Shown here piece by piece: positions 48,061 through 60,116 of a stretch of 64,000 nt of DNA. The stretch is from Callorhinus ursinus (lineage: Eukaryota; Chordata; Mammalia; Carnivora; Otariidae): NCBI RefSeq assembly GCF_003265705.1, contig NW_020312827.1, forward strand, positions 20,494,170-20,558,169, given 5' to 3'. Within the stretch, counting starts at the first letter, position 1; each line of letters begins with the position of its first letter. Made by a program: the position numbers and the translations under genes. The notes under the pieces were generated by a model. It ran no database searches. It had not been told where the DNA came from and saw nothing but the letters and a program-made list of their open reading frames with translations.

Positions 48061-48232
48061 GGGGTTTTTTTTAGAGAAGGGGCAAGTCAGGGGAGATGCG
48101 GAGGGGGAAGGAGACAGAGAATCTTAAGCAGGCTCCTCACCCAGCATGAGCCCCACATGGGGCTCCATCTCATGACCCTGAGATCATGACGTGAGCTGAA
48201 ATCAAGAGTCAGATGCGCCACCCAGGCACCCC
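48061..48232 (-). repeat. CAN-SINE, older
   Basis: Flanked by AGTACTGAATAATTTCT (48044-48060) and AGTATTGAATAATTTCT (48233-48249). Inverted head ends CGCCACCCAGGCACCCC. Confidence 0.92.
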
Positions 48233-48261
48233 AGTATTGAATAATTTCTAATACCATGTGC

Positions 48262-48440
48262 CACCCACCATCCTAAACACTTAATGTACCTTAACTTACC
48301 CCTCTCAAGGACCCATTTTACAGGTGAAGAAATTGAGACACAGAGAGGCTAAGCAATTTGCCAAGGGTCTTACAACTATTACATGACTGAGCCAGGATTC
48401 AAACCCAAGCCTCTTGGCTCTCAATCTGTGCTCCCACCCA
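48262..48440 (+). repeat. MIR remnant
   Basis: CAGGTGAAGAAATTGAGACA and GAGCCAGGATTCAAACCCA are hallmark MIR text. Confidence 0.8.
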
Positions 48441-48496
48441 TCTCTCAAATGCCAGATACCCTAACATATCGGTGCAGCCTCTGTCAAACTCATTTT

Positions 48497-48672
48497 TTTT
48501 TTAAAGATTTTATTTGAGAGAGAGAGAGAGAGTATGCACTTGCAAGTGGGGGGAAGGGCAGGGGGCGAGAATCTCAAGCAGGCTTCATGCTGAGCACGGA
48601 GACGACCCTAAGATCATGACCTGAGTCAAATCCAAGAGGTGGACATTTAACTGAGAGTCACCCAGGCGCCCC
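48497..48672 (-). repeat. CAN-SINE
   Basis: GTCAAACTCATTTT (48483-48496) and GTCAATCTCATTTT (48676-48689) flank a minus copy ending GTCACCCAGGCGCCCC. Confidence 0.92.
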
Positions 48673-48784
48673 TCGGTCAATCTCATTTTGAAAATTCTTT
48701 CTTGTAATTTACTTCTAGTGCAGAGCAGGGCTGTATCCCAGGAGATGTGTAGCTCTGCTACAAATATCTGTGTAGTAAAATAAG

Positions 48785-48995
48785 AATAATAGCTAATATT
48801 TATCAAGTATCTACTATATGTCAGAAACAGTGCTAAGTTCTTTACAAGCATCTCCTCATTCAACGCTCACCCAAATCCTCCAACGTAGGTATATTGTTAT
48901 CCCCACTTTATAAAATGGAACCAGGGCTCAGAAACCAAACTAGCATCCCACAGCTGGGAGGAGGCAGAGCTGGGGGTCAATCCCAGGTTGTCTAA
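48785..48995 (+). repeat. MIR remnant
   Basis: CTAATATTTATCAAGTATCT, TATTGTTATCCCCACTTTAT and CACAGCTGGGAGGAGGCAGA follow MIR over nearly its whole length. Confidence 0.8.
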
Positions 48996-49199
48996 AATTA
49001 CAGGTTTCCCTCCCAAAAATATTCCCATGGTGCCTCTTTATCTTGGGAGGTCATTTCGTTTCCTCCTTCTTAGTTTTCTTATATTTCAAGTAAAACTAAT
49101 AAAAATAATATCTGTGTGCAGTTGTATATATCACAAAGGATTCTCAGGGGTTCAATCTCATCTGACTCTCACAGCAACCTTATCAAGGTAGAAAACACC

Positions 49200-51985
49200 T
49201 CTTCCAGCCAGGTCTTCTCTTGAACGCCACTTATCTAATCACTGCATTCCTAGAATGCTATCTCTCAGTGTTGACCACACCCCTGCTGCACACACTAACC
49301 CTAGTGGGGAGGAGAGGATGGATGAGAAGAGCACAAGGAACATCCACCCCTCATCTACATGGCTGAAGACTGACCAGGGAGGGCAAGATGTCACTGCATC
49401 GGTCAGAGGCAAGAGAGGACCCCAATCAGAAGGGCCTGCTGGCATTGTGGAGCTGGAAATCCCTGGGACGGATTCACCACCCCTGAAAACCTGGTGGGGA
49501 ACCCATGGAAAGGATGGGGTAACTGCCCTGGGTGACAGCACAGAGTGAAGAATGCCTGCCCCCACCCCAGCTGCCCTCAGGTAGACCAGAAGCAGCACTG
49601 CAGTTGGAATATGGCCAGTCAAGACCAATGCATGGGCCTACACATGAAGTTTAAGCCAACATTTGGCAGAGAACTGTCAGTAACCCAGAGCCCTAAATTC
49701 ATCCTGTGTATGATGTGAGAGTCACCCCAAATCAGCATGCCAGCACCATTCTGGCAGCCCAATCTTGGGCCGTCCTGCAAAGGAAGAAACACAGAGGCCA
49801 GTGAGGCAATCTGTGCTCCAGGACACTCTCCTAGACGGAGGAGCCAGCCATGGGCTACTAAAGAGATCCCAAAGGTATGAATCTAAGAGCTTTTCAGGGC
49901 CTCTCATCAATTCCATGTGCAGAATAGAGGGTCCAAGAGTGCCCAAAGCAAGAAATGTAATGAAGGAAGAGGTACATTTGGATATTTGCCTAGGCTCAAG
50001 ATACCCCACCTAGATAGCACATTAGCCCTAGCCAGTCTCCAGAACAAATAGGAAAATTGTGGGGAAAGCCAGTGCCCCATTTACCTGTCTAAGGGCGATA
50101 CTGCGAGCAATACAAGTACTTTTCACAGTTATGGAAAAGTCCTAGACTGCACTAGTTTTGCGAGCCTCTCTTGTAGCTAGGGATGGCCATGCGGCTCAGT
50201 TCTAGCCAATGGGATATAAAGGGAAGTTTACCAGATGGAGAGGAAGGGGTGTTTGAGAAAGATTTTCCTCCCTGATAAAGGAAAACTTCTCTCCCAGCTC
50301 AGCCCACTTTCTTCCTTTCTTGTATATGCTTTTCTGAAGATGAGCTACCTGGAGTTGTGGCAACCATCTTGCATTCACAAGACAAGCAGCCTAAGATAAA
50401 GCCAAAAAGCCAAGGGTGGAACAACAGAAAGAGCCTAGGTCCTTTAGATGTCATGGAACATCGTACCTCGGGGCTGCCAGCATTCAGACTGTTCATGTCA
50501 GATAATTAGATGTCTTTACTGCTTGAACCATTATAACTGGTTATTCTGATACTTGCAGCTGGAAAGCATTCCTAACTTAAATATAGGCTATAAGCATCCA
50601 ACTCAAGAGTGGGCTAGACGCTAATGCCCAACATGCCAAGATTGAAAGAGTCTCTTTTGAAAAGGAGCTTCCAGCCTAGAAATGAGATAAATATGCAAAC
50701 AGATATGACCCCATGATGCCTAGTAACATTCGAAAGGGTGCATAGGTCCAATCAATTACCTAAGAGAATTCAATCTTATTTGGCCAAGTATGATCGCAGA
50801 TGGACATTCATGGATGGTGGAAAACATTCCTTTACGGACCTGCCTCTCATTCACAGAGATTCAATGACAGATAGGATCCTACAGTCCCTTCTCTCCCAGA
50901 CCTCCCTTCTTTCTCTGAATCTCCCCTCCGTGTGTTCCTCAGTCTTTTCTGCTGCATATCTAGGTACCATCTACCCCTTGGTGGTTGCTGTTTATGGGGT
51001 GCATTTCTAGTTCCATCCTGGTTGGGCAGCAGAAGAGAGTTCTTGCAGTTGGCAGTTTTTTAAAGTTCTTCTTAGGATTCAACGTGGTTAAAAAAAATTC
51101 TTCATAGTGGAACAGCTGAAACTTAAAAGCCCTTTTTTCACTCAATATCGACTTTACTTAGGGCATAGTGTCAATAGGTTGTTATGTTCTAAGTTTCCCT
51201 TCCCATCAGGTGGTAAATGGAATAATCAAAACAGGCAAAGAGGACAGGACACCATTTCTCACACAAAAATGTCTAGATGACAAAGATACTTGTTGGAAAT
51301 TGGGTCTGGTGTTACAAGATGCAGGAAGGCATAAAAGAAGGGGCATCTTTGTTGGCTTGGAAGAGACAGGGAAGGCTTCACAAAAGAGTAGCATTTGTGT
51401 TGGGACTTCAAGGATGATTAGGAATGTATTAGGATACTTGGTTATAAATAACAAACTCAACTCAAAATAGTTTAGGAAAAAGACTGAATTGTAAAGATAT
51501 TGGGTCTCTTTCACAACATAAAAGGAAAAGGTGAATGACCTGAAAGAAGGAGGGGCAAGGAAATAGCTGGTCTGCGGCACAAATGGAGTGGAGAATCCCT
51601 TTCTGCTTTGTTTGCCTGTTTCTCTCTGCACCTTAGAGAAAGAGTGATGCCAATTTTTTGCTCTTCATAGGAAATTCTCAGGAACTCTGGCTGGCTCACC
51701 TTCGTTCAGTGGACTACCTGTAGACCAACCAGCTGTGATAAGAGGTGTGGAGTCATGTGAGAACTTGTCGGTGCCTGCCAGAGACACATGGGTGAGGCAG
51801 TGGATGAAGATCCCCCAGAAAAAAAAGGGGCAGGTGTTTTGGAAGGAATCCTGTTGTGGTTTGGAGCTGATATGTCTTGCTGTGTGCACGTGTGTGTATG
51901 TCTGTGTATCTGTAGGGTACTAGGCAGATAAATAGAAATGAGCACAGAAGGGAAATGAAAGATGATAAGATGGGTGTAGATGGGG
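49200..51985. other. Intergenic, no gene recognised
   Basis: Overlapping open frames of 97-129 codons on both strands at 49,239-49,628 lack known domains and have no splice or CpG context. The block reads like decayed mobile-element sequence, but I cannot assign it. The rest holds nothing I can name. Confidence 0.4.
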
Positions 51986-52000
51986 AACAGCATGCCATTT

Positions 52001-52118
52001 TAAAAATTAAAAAAAAAAAGAACTACCTGACACTTATTAAAAATACAAATCCCTAAAAACTTCTCAGGCCTCCCTCTGAGAAATTCTGACTCAGCAGGTC
52101 TGGGGTGAGACTGTATGT
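52001..52118 (+). repeat. 118-bp copy of 45058-45179
   Basis: Runs from TAAAAATTAAAA through CTGTATGT and differs from the segment 6.9 kb upstream by a G/A change, a 2-base gap and A-run length. It is bracketed by AGCATGCCAT at 51989-51998 and 52130-52139. Confidence 0.85.
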
Positions 52119-53254
52119 CTCATGTAGAAAGCATGCCATGTAGAGGGAATAGCACAGAGACATGAGAGTCTATGGTGCACTCTGAGAACTACAAATAGTT
52201 CTGTATTGGTGGAATAAAGTTAAAGAGGATAAGAGTTGAAGGTGGAGAAGTAAGCTAAGCCTGATCCAGGAGGATCTTGTAGCCCATGGTAAGGAACTAA
52301 GATTTCTTCCCTTAGGTAGTGAAGAGCTATTGAAGGATTTTGAATAGGGGAGAGAAATAATCACATTGAGTTAGATCATTCTGATACCTATGAGAGGGAT
52401 GGATCAGAGCAGTGTTTACAAATATGTGGTACCCAGCATGAGCAGACTTTATTTGGTGCAGAAGCTGGTTGTAAGTGGAATGGAAAAGGGACATTAAATT
52501 TCATTAGCTCATGTAGTGAGAGAGTTATTCTTTTTGCAATTCTCTTTCAGTCTGTTTGATTTAGCCAAGGAGAAATGATCACTTTGGTGCTGATGTCTTT
52601 AATACCTCTCTAAGTCTTGATAATCTTTCTCTTTATGAAAGAAAGAGCAGGGCCTCAAACTCAGAACTTTGGCAGCCAACTAAGCTAAGATTAGATAATG
52701 TGGTTTTACTTTCATTGTACTATTTTTGTGGTTAACATTCTATTTATGGCAAGTGATACTTGTTTTTCACGGATGATAATGAGATAAAAATTCCTTTTCA
52801 ATGAAGCTGAGCTAGAGGAGAGCCAATGTAAAGAAACAAGTACATGATAGTGCAGATGATACATGGATATGGAAAGACTGGTGACAGTGAGACACAAATG
52901 ACTGAGGTTTGGGATACACTGGAAAAGAAGAAAATAAGATTAAACACAAGAGACCGGCAAGAAGGATATTGCAATAGTAGAGGAAGAGAGATTTTGAATT
53001 CCTTGAGATCAGAGAGCCTTATATTTATTTTGTTTTGCACTCAGGAATCAGCCTTGAGGGCAGCAAGAATGACCGTCCAGTTAGTACCCTTGTCAGCAAT
53101 GCAAAACACTGTCACAGATGTTGAGCTGGATCTTGAGGTTAATTCATTCTTTCAAACACTGGTCCTCAAAACTTCCAATATACTACCTCAAATGCAATTT
53201 TGGAAGGTGGGCAGTATAAATGAATTACATTTTTAAAAATGTTTTTAAAAAACT

Positions 53255-53530
53255 TACTCATCCTTCAAGTTCCTTTAGTTTAAATGTCAGCTCCTCTGAG
53301 AAACCTTCCCTGATTTCTCTGTGTACACCCAGCTGCTCCTTGCCCTCTGCTTTCAGTGAAACTTCCTACACATTTAGGCCAAACTTTGCAGAATAATTTC
53401 TTTGTGTGCCTCCTCATTAGGCTCTAAACTTCCCAGTGACCCTATCTTTCTTTTTATCCACAGCTCCTAGGACTGTTCTGGCATAAAAATAAGCAGAGCT
53501 CAATAAACATTTGTGCAACAAATGAATCTT
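53255..53530 (+). repeat. L2 LINE 3' end
   Basis: AATGTCAGCTCCTCTGAGAA, CTCATTAGGCTCTAAACTTC and GCTCAATAAACATTTGTGCA follow the L2 consensus. Confidence 0.75.
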
Positions 53531-53744
53531 GCTGTGGGGACACCACATTAAGGAAGAACACTTAGAAAGTCATTACATTCTATTGATTTCAAATTCAGTG
53601 AAAGTTCAAAGAAGAGAAAGATCAACATGAACTCGAAGGTGTATTGAAGGAGTTAAGGATGTTACAAGGCTTGGCTTGGAAACAGGAAATCTAAATATTC
53701 TTCAACATCACTTCAGCATCCTAATAGCAATATTTCCCACTCAA

Positions 53745-53746
<2 letters not shown>

Positions 53747-53782
<36 letters not shown>
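53747..53782 (+). repeat. (GT)n microsatellite
   Basis: Eighteen uninterrupted GT units. Confidence 0.95.
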
Positions 53783-53785
<3 letters not shown>

Positions 53786-54204
53786 GAGGATACTGGAGGA
53801 AAGGGAGTAAGGAGCCAGGTCCTTGTGAGGGATTTCTCTTGTCTCTTCTCCCTGCCTGCCTTCTTGAGACCAGCCCTTTGGAATTTGGCTGACGTTGTCT
53901 ACAATCCCTCTTCCCAGAATTCCACAGAGTGCGTGGTCCATAAATATTTGTGGAATGGAAGCACCTTGCCATAAAAACAAAACCAAATGCTGTATTATTG
54001 ACTGAAGCTCATTAAGAGTTCATAGAAGGGAGAAGGGTAGGAGCAGTGAGATCTTACTGAAGGATTTCTAGTGGATACAGGTTGGAGTCAGGCTATGGAA
54101 CATAAAGACATTGACTCTCCCACTCCGATACCCTCCAGTACTTTTCCGTATGGTCAGTTAAGATGACTTCAGTCCTCTAAACCAGCAAAAGCTATACTTA
54201 GAGG

Positions 54205-54390
54205 AGAGTAGCCAATAGCCAGATGTGGCTATTTAAATTTAAATGCAATTAAAATTCAGTTCTTCAGTGGTACTAACCACATTTCACGTGTCCAATAGCC
54301 ACATATGCTAGTGGCTTCCAAATTGGATAGCTCAGCTAAAGAACATTTCCATTAGCATAGAATGTTTGATTGGACAATGTGGATCTATGG
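54205..54390. repeat. hAT-type DNA transposon remnant (MER58-like)
   Basis: AATAGCCAGATGTGGCTATT, then ACATTTCACGTGTCCAATAG and TTTGATTGGACAATGTGGAT. It is palindromic in layout and related to the element at 44,292. Confidence 0.55.
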
Positions 54391-54559
54391 AGTAAATCCC
54401 CTCTCGGTTGCTGAAGGTGGGAGCATGGAGGTGAAACAAGCCAACTTTTAACTGTGTTTTATAGGCCTTTCTGTTCTTCTACACTTCACACTGTTGGTTA
54501 CTAACACTTCAGGATTTAACTAACATTTTCTTCATTGATGGTTTCCAAACTCTCTGAAT

Positions 54560-55130
54560 GCCTGCTGTGTACACGTTTTGTTTTGCTTTTTACAACTCAG
54601 TGGTTTTTAGTATATTCACAAAGTTTTGCACCCATAACCACTATTTAATTCCAGAACATTTTCATCAACCCAAAAGGAAACCCCATATCCACTCAGCAGT
54701 CACTCTCCATTTCTCCTTCCCCTGACCCCTTGGCAACCACAAATCTGCTTTCAGTCTATATAGATTTGCTTATTCTGGATATTTCATGTAAATGGAAACA
54801 TACAACATGTGGCCTTTTGTTTCTGGCTTCTTTCACTTAGCATATTTCCCAGGTTCATCCATTTTGTAGCATATATCAGTCTTCATTCCTTTTTATGGTT
54901 GAATAATATTCCATTGTATGGATGTACCACATTTTGTTCACCTATTCATCAGCTAGTGGATATTTGGGTTGTTTCAATTTTATAGCTATTATAAATAATG
55001 TTGCTAAGAATATTCACGTACAAGTTTGTGCATGGGCATATGTTTTAAATTCTCTTGAGTATGTACCAAGGAGTAGAATTACTGGGCCTCTGTTAAACTC
55101 TTTGAGAACCACCAAACCATTTTCTAAATT
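54560..55130 (-). mobile_element. Ancient L1 fragment, antisense
   Basis: GAATAATATTCCATTGTATG and AGGAGTAGAATTACTGGGCC are the reverse complement of old L1 ORF2 3' text. The preceding 150 bp match its 3' region. Confidence 0.7.
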
Positions 55131-57090
55131 AGCTGCATCATTTCATCTTGTGTAGATTTCAGACCTTATTCTTCTCTTTACCTGACAGTGCCTAACATAT
55201 AGAAACTACCTATTCACTATTAGACTGGGCAGATGATCACTTTGACTCACATCAAATATCCAGCCAGCCTGGCACTGGAGGATGCCCTGTTGAATGGCAT
55301 AGGGGTGTGGCCCCAGTCTCCTTAATGCCACTCTATTACCTGTAAGGAATTTAGGCAATCAGTTCAAGTTTGTTGAGTACTTACTCCTGAGTTCCATGTA
55401 CTAGGCCGGGCATTGGAAATGAGTTGGAATATTGTTGCTTTGTACTGGAATGAGAATATAACAGGGACAAGGGGATCACTCCCTTTGCCTGGGAGAGTTA
55501 GTGAAAGCCTCACCGAGGACAGGACATTTTCATTGATTCTTGAGTGCTAAATAGGAGTCACCACAGAAATGTGATGCAGGAGGAACAACTAAGCAAACAT
55601 TTTGTGAGATGAGATAGGGGACAGACAGAGTCATAAACAGTTCCTGCCCACAAGAAGATTCCAGGGTAGACATAGTGGAATCCAGATTCTTCTTTCACTT
55701 CTCATCCTTCAGAAGGCTGAGTTTAGTGTGATGCAACCAGGGCTATTGATTTAAGAAATTATCTTGGGTCAACATAGTTCTCCACCTAAAGAAGCCTTTC
55801 TTCTTTGGAGTGATAGTGGGACCAATCCAAATGGAACTTCTGCTTTGGCAAAAGCCACAGCTATGAAAAGTGAGCAACTGGAATGATGGGCTGATGTCTC
55901 CATGTGCTTCTGAAGCTTGGAGAGGGATGCTGGTATAAGAACCTTCCTCACACAGTCTATTTTGCTCTGGTGTTCCTATCAGGTGAGGCTCCACCCAGGC
56001 CAGTCCGTCTTTTCAATATAGAGTGAACTGATCGCTCATCCATTGAAATAAACTGGGAAAACTGAGCTAATTTAATTCTAGGGTCCTGGGCTCCTCAAAG
56101 TAAATGACGTTAAGCTTACTCTAGGGTAAAAATCAAGCTGTGCAGAGTCAGTCAAGCTGGTTTTCACTCCGGTCTTTCTCTACCAACCCAAATTTCTCCC
56201 TCTAGAGTTCTGTCAACATAGGAGAATAGAACTAGAGGAAATACTTGTAGGAAAATGGTTACATATTTGTTTTCAAGGTATTAGTGCAACCAAAGTCAAA
56301 GATGCTAAAATATAAACTGTGCTACTTTTTTCTACTCACTGTTACCTGGATGCTTAGAGGGGGCTCCTTTTATGAGTGGTAAAACAAAGTTCTGGCAGAA
56401 CCCTGAATTTATGTGGTTCTTCTTATTCTTTAGAAAGGCCCAGTTCAGGTGAGACAAAATGTTGGGAGGGCTAAAGAACTATGGGAGAAGAAATGGAAGA
56501 TAGGAACAATTTTAATTCGCTATGCTCTTTTCTCCATTCTAACTTGTGCCTCTTACCTGCAGTGTGGAATGACTGCTGGTGTGTCTTCCAGATGAAAATC
56601 TCTTACACTCCAGGCTGATGTCATTTGGTCACACGTTTCACAGGACATGTGGACATCTTTAGGTCAGCTGTTTATTGTGCTTACGTATTAATATATGCAA
56701 AGCACTTAGAAAAGTGCCCGGCAAACAATATGTGCCATAGAAAAGTTAGGGTTATTATTATTATAATTATTATTATTATTACCATTACCATTATCATTTA
56801 ACCTTATCTCCCTAGCTAAGTATTAAGGTCCTTGTAAATGAAGATCTATCTCACCATCTTTCTCGCTCTTACTAAATTGTTAACGCGATTAGGACCTCGC
56901 ACAAGTCGCTTCCCTTTTGCGAACTCTGCTTGGACCACACAGAAATAGATTGTGCGTCAAGTCCAACCTAAGTCCACAAACACAATTTGGCGCCCACTGT
57001 TTACAAGCCACTGTCCTGTGTCCTACGCCTTTTTTTTTTTTTCAGTAAAAAGTATAAAAATGAACACGAAGTCAAAACCCCATGTAGGAG
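55131..57090. other. Intergenic, upstream of the CpG island
   Basis: No gene recognised. It contains a MIR-like piece at about 56,655-56,750 and an (ATT)n microsatellite at about 56,754-56,785. Confidence 0.5.
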
Positions 57091-57376
57091 TGAGGCCGGA
57101 GAAGCAAGGATCTCCACCGTCCAGCCTTGGTGTGGGGTGTGGGACAGACTCCAAGGCGATCCCCACTCCCCGCCACCCCCACGCTACTTGCGCTACTTTC
57201 CGCTCCAGTCCGTGCCTCCACAACCGGCCTCACTCGGCGCAGAGGGGCAGGATCCCGGTTTCGTGTCTGGATCTCGGTCCGGAGGTGCAGCGGAGACGCG
57301 AGGCAGCTGCGCCGGGGGCACCGGGAGCAGATCCAGGCTGCGCCCCGCCCGTCCCACCGCCCCGGCTCCCGGCCAC

Positions 57377-57381
57377 CCAAT
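57377..57381 (+). promoter_or_regulatory. CCAAT box 1 (NF-Y type)
   Basis: CCAATCAG inside the CpG island. Together with the second box it places transcription starts at roughly 57,450-57,520. Confidence 0.6.
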
Positions 57382-57409
57382 CAGGGCGCGGCTCGGGCGC
57401 GCGCCGCGG

Positions 57410-57414
57410 CCAAT
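57410..57414 (+). promoter_or_regulatory. CCAAT box 2 (NF-Y type)
   Basis: CCAATCAG, 33 bp after the first box, about three helical turns, in the same orientation. Confidence 0.6.
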
Positions 57415-57479
57415 CAGGAGCGGCGGGAGCGGCGCCAGGAGCCGGCGGGCGCGGAGCTAGCCTGGAGAGTCGGGAGCAG

Positions 57480-57611
57480 GCGGCGGCGCTGCGGCCGCAA
57501 GGGAGGGCAGCGAGAGCGGCGGGGCCGGGCGACGATTCCCCGGCCAGCCCTGCTGGCTCTACCGCGGCGGCGTTCCGGCCGACACTTGGGAGCCTGCAGG
57601 AGGCGTCGCAG
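57480..57611 (+). other. STON2: Putative non-coding first exon of STON2
   Basis: The 3' boundary GTCGCAG|GTAACA at 57611/57612 is a good splice donor. The 5' boundary is a guess set by the CCAAT boxes. Stonin-2 is a clathrin endocytic adaptor for synaptotagmin. Its coding exons would lie beyond the window. Long open frames here come from GC content. Confidence 0.45.
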
Positions 57612-57684
57612 GTAACAGCGCCCGCGTCCCGCGGTGGAGGGCGAGCGTGCCTCGCCGGTGGGGCTCCGCAGGTGGAGCGAGCGA

Positions 57685-57704
57685 GGGGTGGGGGCGGGGG
57701 CGGG
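57685..57704 (+). other. G-quadruplex motif downstream of the first-exon donor
   Basis: GGGGTGGGGGCGGGGGCGGG on the sense strand, about 75 bp after the putative donor. Confidence 0.6.
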
Positions 57705-58264
57705 CCGCCCGCGAGGTCCTAGCGCCGCGGGTGCTGCCCCTCGCCCCGCGGGCCCCCACACCTCCGCGCGTTCCTCGGTCGGAGCCCCGGGGAGGCGCGA
57801 CATTTCCACCAGCCGGCGGCGTGGGGTGGGAGGGGGTGAGGTGAGCCCGCCCAAGGTGGGCGAGATGGGGGGATTGTCAGGGAAGACACCTGCGAACCCC
57901 TCATCCCTACGCGGACACTATTTGCGGACGGGTGTCTTCCCTGAAATGTGAGTCCCCGCGACATCTTTATTGGCCCGAGTGGGGAGGCGACAACAGGTGT
58001 CCCTGGGGACGGTGCCTTCACCCCCACCCCCGCGTGAAATCCCGGCCTTGGCGTTCCGCCCCACCTTCGGGGTGTCCGGAGACAGGACCCCTGCCTGGCC
58101 TCTCAGGCGCGCTGCCCGCTGGACAGCGCCCAGAGGCGGCCTGGACCCGGCAGACCCGGGCTTTGGATGGAGTTTCCTACGCGCGTTGCCAAGCAATTTG
58201 CTGGACACCCGCCTCTTGCTGGGTGAAGAAGAGTTGAAGATGAAAGAGAGAGAGACCGAGAAAG

Positions 58265-58295
58265 AGGGAAGGAGAGAGAGAGAGAGAGAAAGAGA
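58265..58295 (+). repeat. (GA)n-rich simple repeat
   Basis: A purine-only stretch with tandem AG units at the downstream edge of the CpG island. Confidence 0.8.
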
Positions 58296-58379
58296 ATGTG
58301 TTAAGTGCATGTGTTGGCCCTACTGAAAGGAGCTCCCCAAGGGCTGTGGGTGAATCATTAACTGTCGTCTTGTGCAGCT

Positions 58380-58575
58380 ACTTACTGGCCTCTGAAAGGG
58401 AGAGACACCCTTTCTCTCAGGCAGATCCTTCATGCTCTATGTGCCTCACTCTCCTCATCTGTAAGATGGTGATAAGTGATTTCACCTGCTCGATAGCTTC
58501 CTTTCGAGGATTAAATAAACCAATGCCCGAAAAACACAGAGGGCGATGCTAAGTACCCAGGAAATGCTGGCTCTT
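58380..58575 (-). repeat. MIR remnant
   Basis: TGCCTCACTCTCCTCATCTG and TTTCGAGGATTAAATAAACC follow the reverse complement of MIR. Confidence 0.7.
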
Positions 58576-58579
58576 ATTT

Positions 58580-59840
58580 GTTATAGGAAGTGGATGGTCT
58601 TTTAAAGAGTAAATCAGATGTGTCCTAACTGGCCCAGTGACCATTTGGAGCTCTGAACAGCTTTCTAAACTCAAAGGGGAAAATGCTATTATTAATGTTT
58701 CTGATGGTATCATTTAAAGGTATTCATCCTTTGAGGGATTAAAAAAAAAACCTCCATTGGAATGGTGAAAGAGAGAAATGGATTCCAATTAGTAACTGAG
58801 AAAAGCTTTGTAACCTTGAAAAAATTGTTGTGAGTGTCGTGTGAGAAGAGTATCTTGGTACTTTGTTGACTGCTCATCTTTGATTGGTATGGCTGATGGG
58901 GGAGGACTTGAAGGTTCTTATACTTTCCAGTCCTCCCTTAGACAAGTTTAAAGAGCGGGAAAGGAGGAGAAAAATAAAAAGCCCAACCACACAACAAAGA
59001 GCCAGCAGCTCATGGAAACCTAAAATTGCCCTTCCCACTTTAGGCAGTTATTCCGGTGTCTGACCGGGGTGGGCTAGTGCAGTTCTTTGCCACTGTGTCA
59101 CTTTTCTATCCTTGTTCTTTTCCTTGTTCATTCACCGAAAAATATCAATATGTAGCTGACTTACTTGGAATTCTGAACCCTCTGCTCCTTAACATCCTGT
59201 CCTGTGACAAACCCAAAAGGACCTTTCCTAAGGTTCCCGAGGGCAATGTCAGTGGAAGTCTGCCTGGCTTAGCACACCACACTACCTGGGAAAGGTACAG
59301 ACAAAATGCTTCAGTTCTGCAAGCACCTCAGTGCTTTCCCCAGGAGCCTTCGAATACATCCATCCACTTAGAGGAAGTGATTATCTCTCAGGGGTAAGAA
59401 GCCCACTTCCAGATGCAAGTCTTTCAAGTGTCAAATTAATTCCACAACCTTTTAAGTTGTTGATAAGTAGACTTTTACTCTCTCCACCAGAATGGGATGA
59501 TCTGAAAGCTTGCTGATGGAGGAGGGAGGGAGGTATGTGGGGCACGAGAAAGATTGCTGAGCTCAGAGCCAGCCCCACACTCGGTGAAAACTCTGTTTCT
59601 GTGGCTGGGAAATGTAGACAAGTTGCCTTGCTTTTCTGAGCCAAAGTCTCCCACTCTGTAAAATGAGGGCTCTTTTTTTTTTTTTTTTTTTTTCAAGAGG
59701 AGTTGTTCTAAAGATGGCGCTAATGAATGCAAAGTTCCAAGGACATCATTACAGGTCTGTAGCATCCAAAGGGGATCCTACAGGTGGGAGTCGATCAGTT
59801 ATACTTAGGAACGAAAAAAGACTTGATTGAGGAGATAACA
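58580..59840. other. Putative STON2 intron 1, nothing recognised
   Basis: No gene or preserved repeat apart from a T-run near 59,671-59,693. Confidence 0.5.
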
Positions 59841-60102
59841 CCTGAGCTGAGTGTAGAATGATGAGCAAATCTCTTATGTAGATAGGATTGAGGTGGGATT
59901 GGAAGGAAAGGTAGAGCAGAGGAGAAAGACATTCTAGACAGAAGGGATATGGGGGATCAAATGTGCTGTAATGGTCAGCTTAAGCAAAATAACAAATAAC
60001 CCCCAAATCTCAATGAGTTAGGGGGCTTATTTCACACTTATGCTGCAAGTCCAGTGCAGGTCAGTTATGGTTCTGCTCCTTATCTGTTTTCATTCTGAGA
60101 CA

Positions 60103-60116
60103 CCCCCCCCCCCCCC
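60103..60116 (+). repeat. C14 homopolymer
   Basis: Fourteen C's inside what looks like an old, unassigned repeat (59,980-60,290). Confidence 0.85.

Larger units (their letters stand above)
57130..58200 (+). promoter_or_regulatory. STON2: CpG island promoter, probably STON2
   Basis: About 1 kb of very GC- and CpG-rich sequence, the densest in the window. CCAATCAG occurs twice in the same orientation (CCAAT at 57377-57381 and 57410-57414), a spacing seen at NF-Y promoters, with no obvious TATA box. A canonical donor follows at 57612. In human, STON2 lies downstream of SEL1L on the same strand, and the position and direction fit its 5' end. The gene name rests on synteny because no coding exon is in the window. 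Confidence 0.7.

Noticed and set aside
28956..57100. A hidden protein-coding gene between SEL1L and STON2
   Set aside because: No run of in-frame exons with consensus splice sites and a recognisable product was found, and none is known here in human.
57023..58326. Many open frames of 100-256 codons on both strands in the CpG island
   Set aside because: They overlap one another in all frames and are low-complexity Ala/Arg/Gly/Pro, as expected when stop codons are rare in GC-rich DNA.
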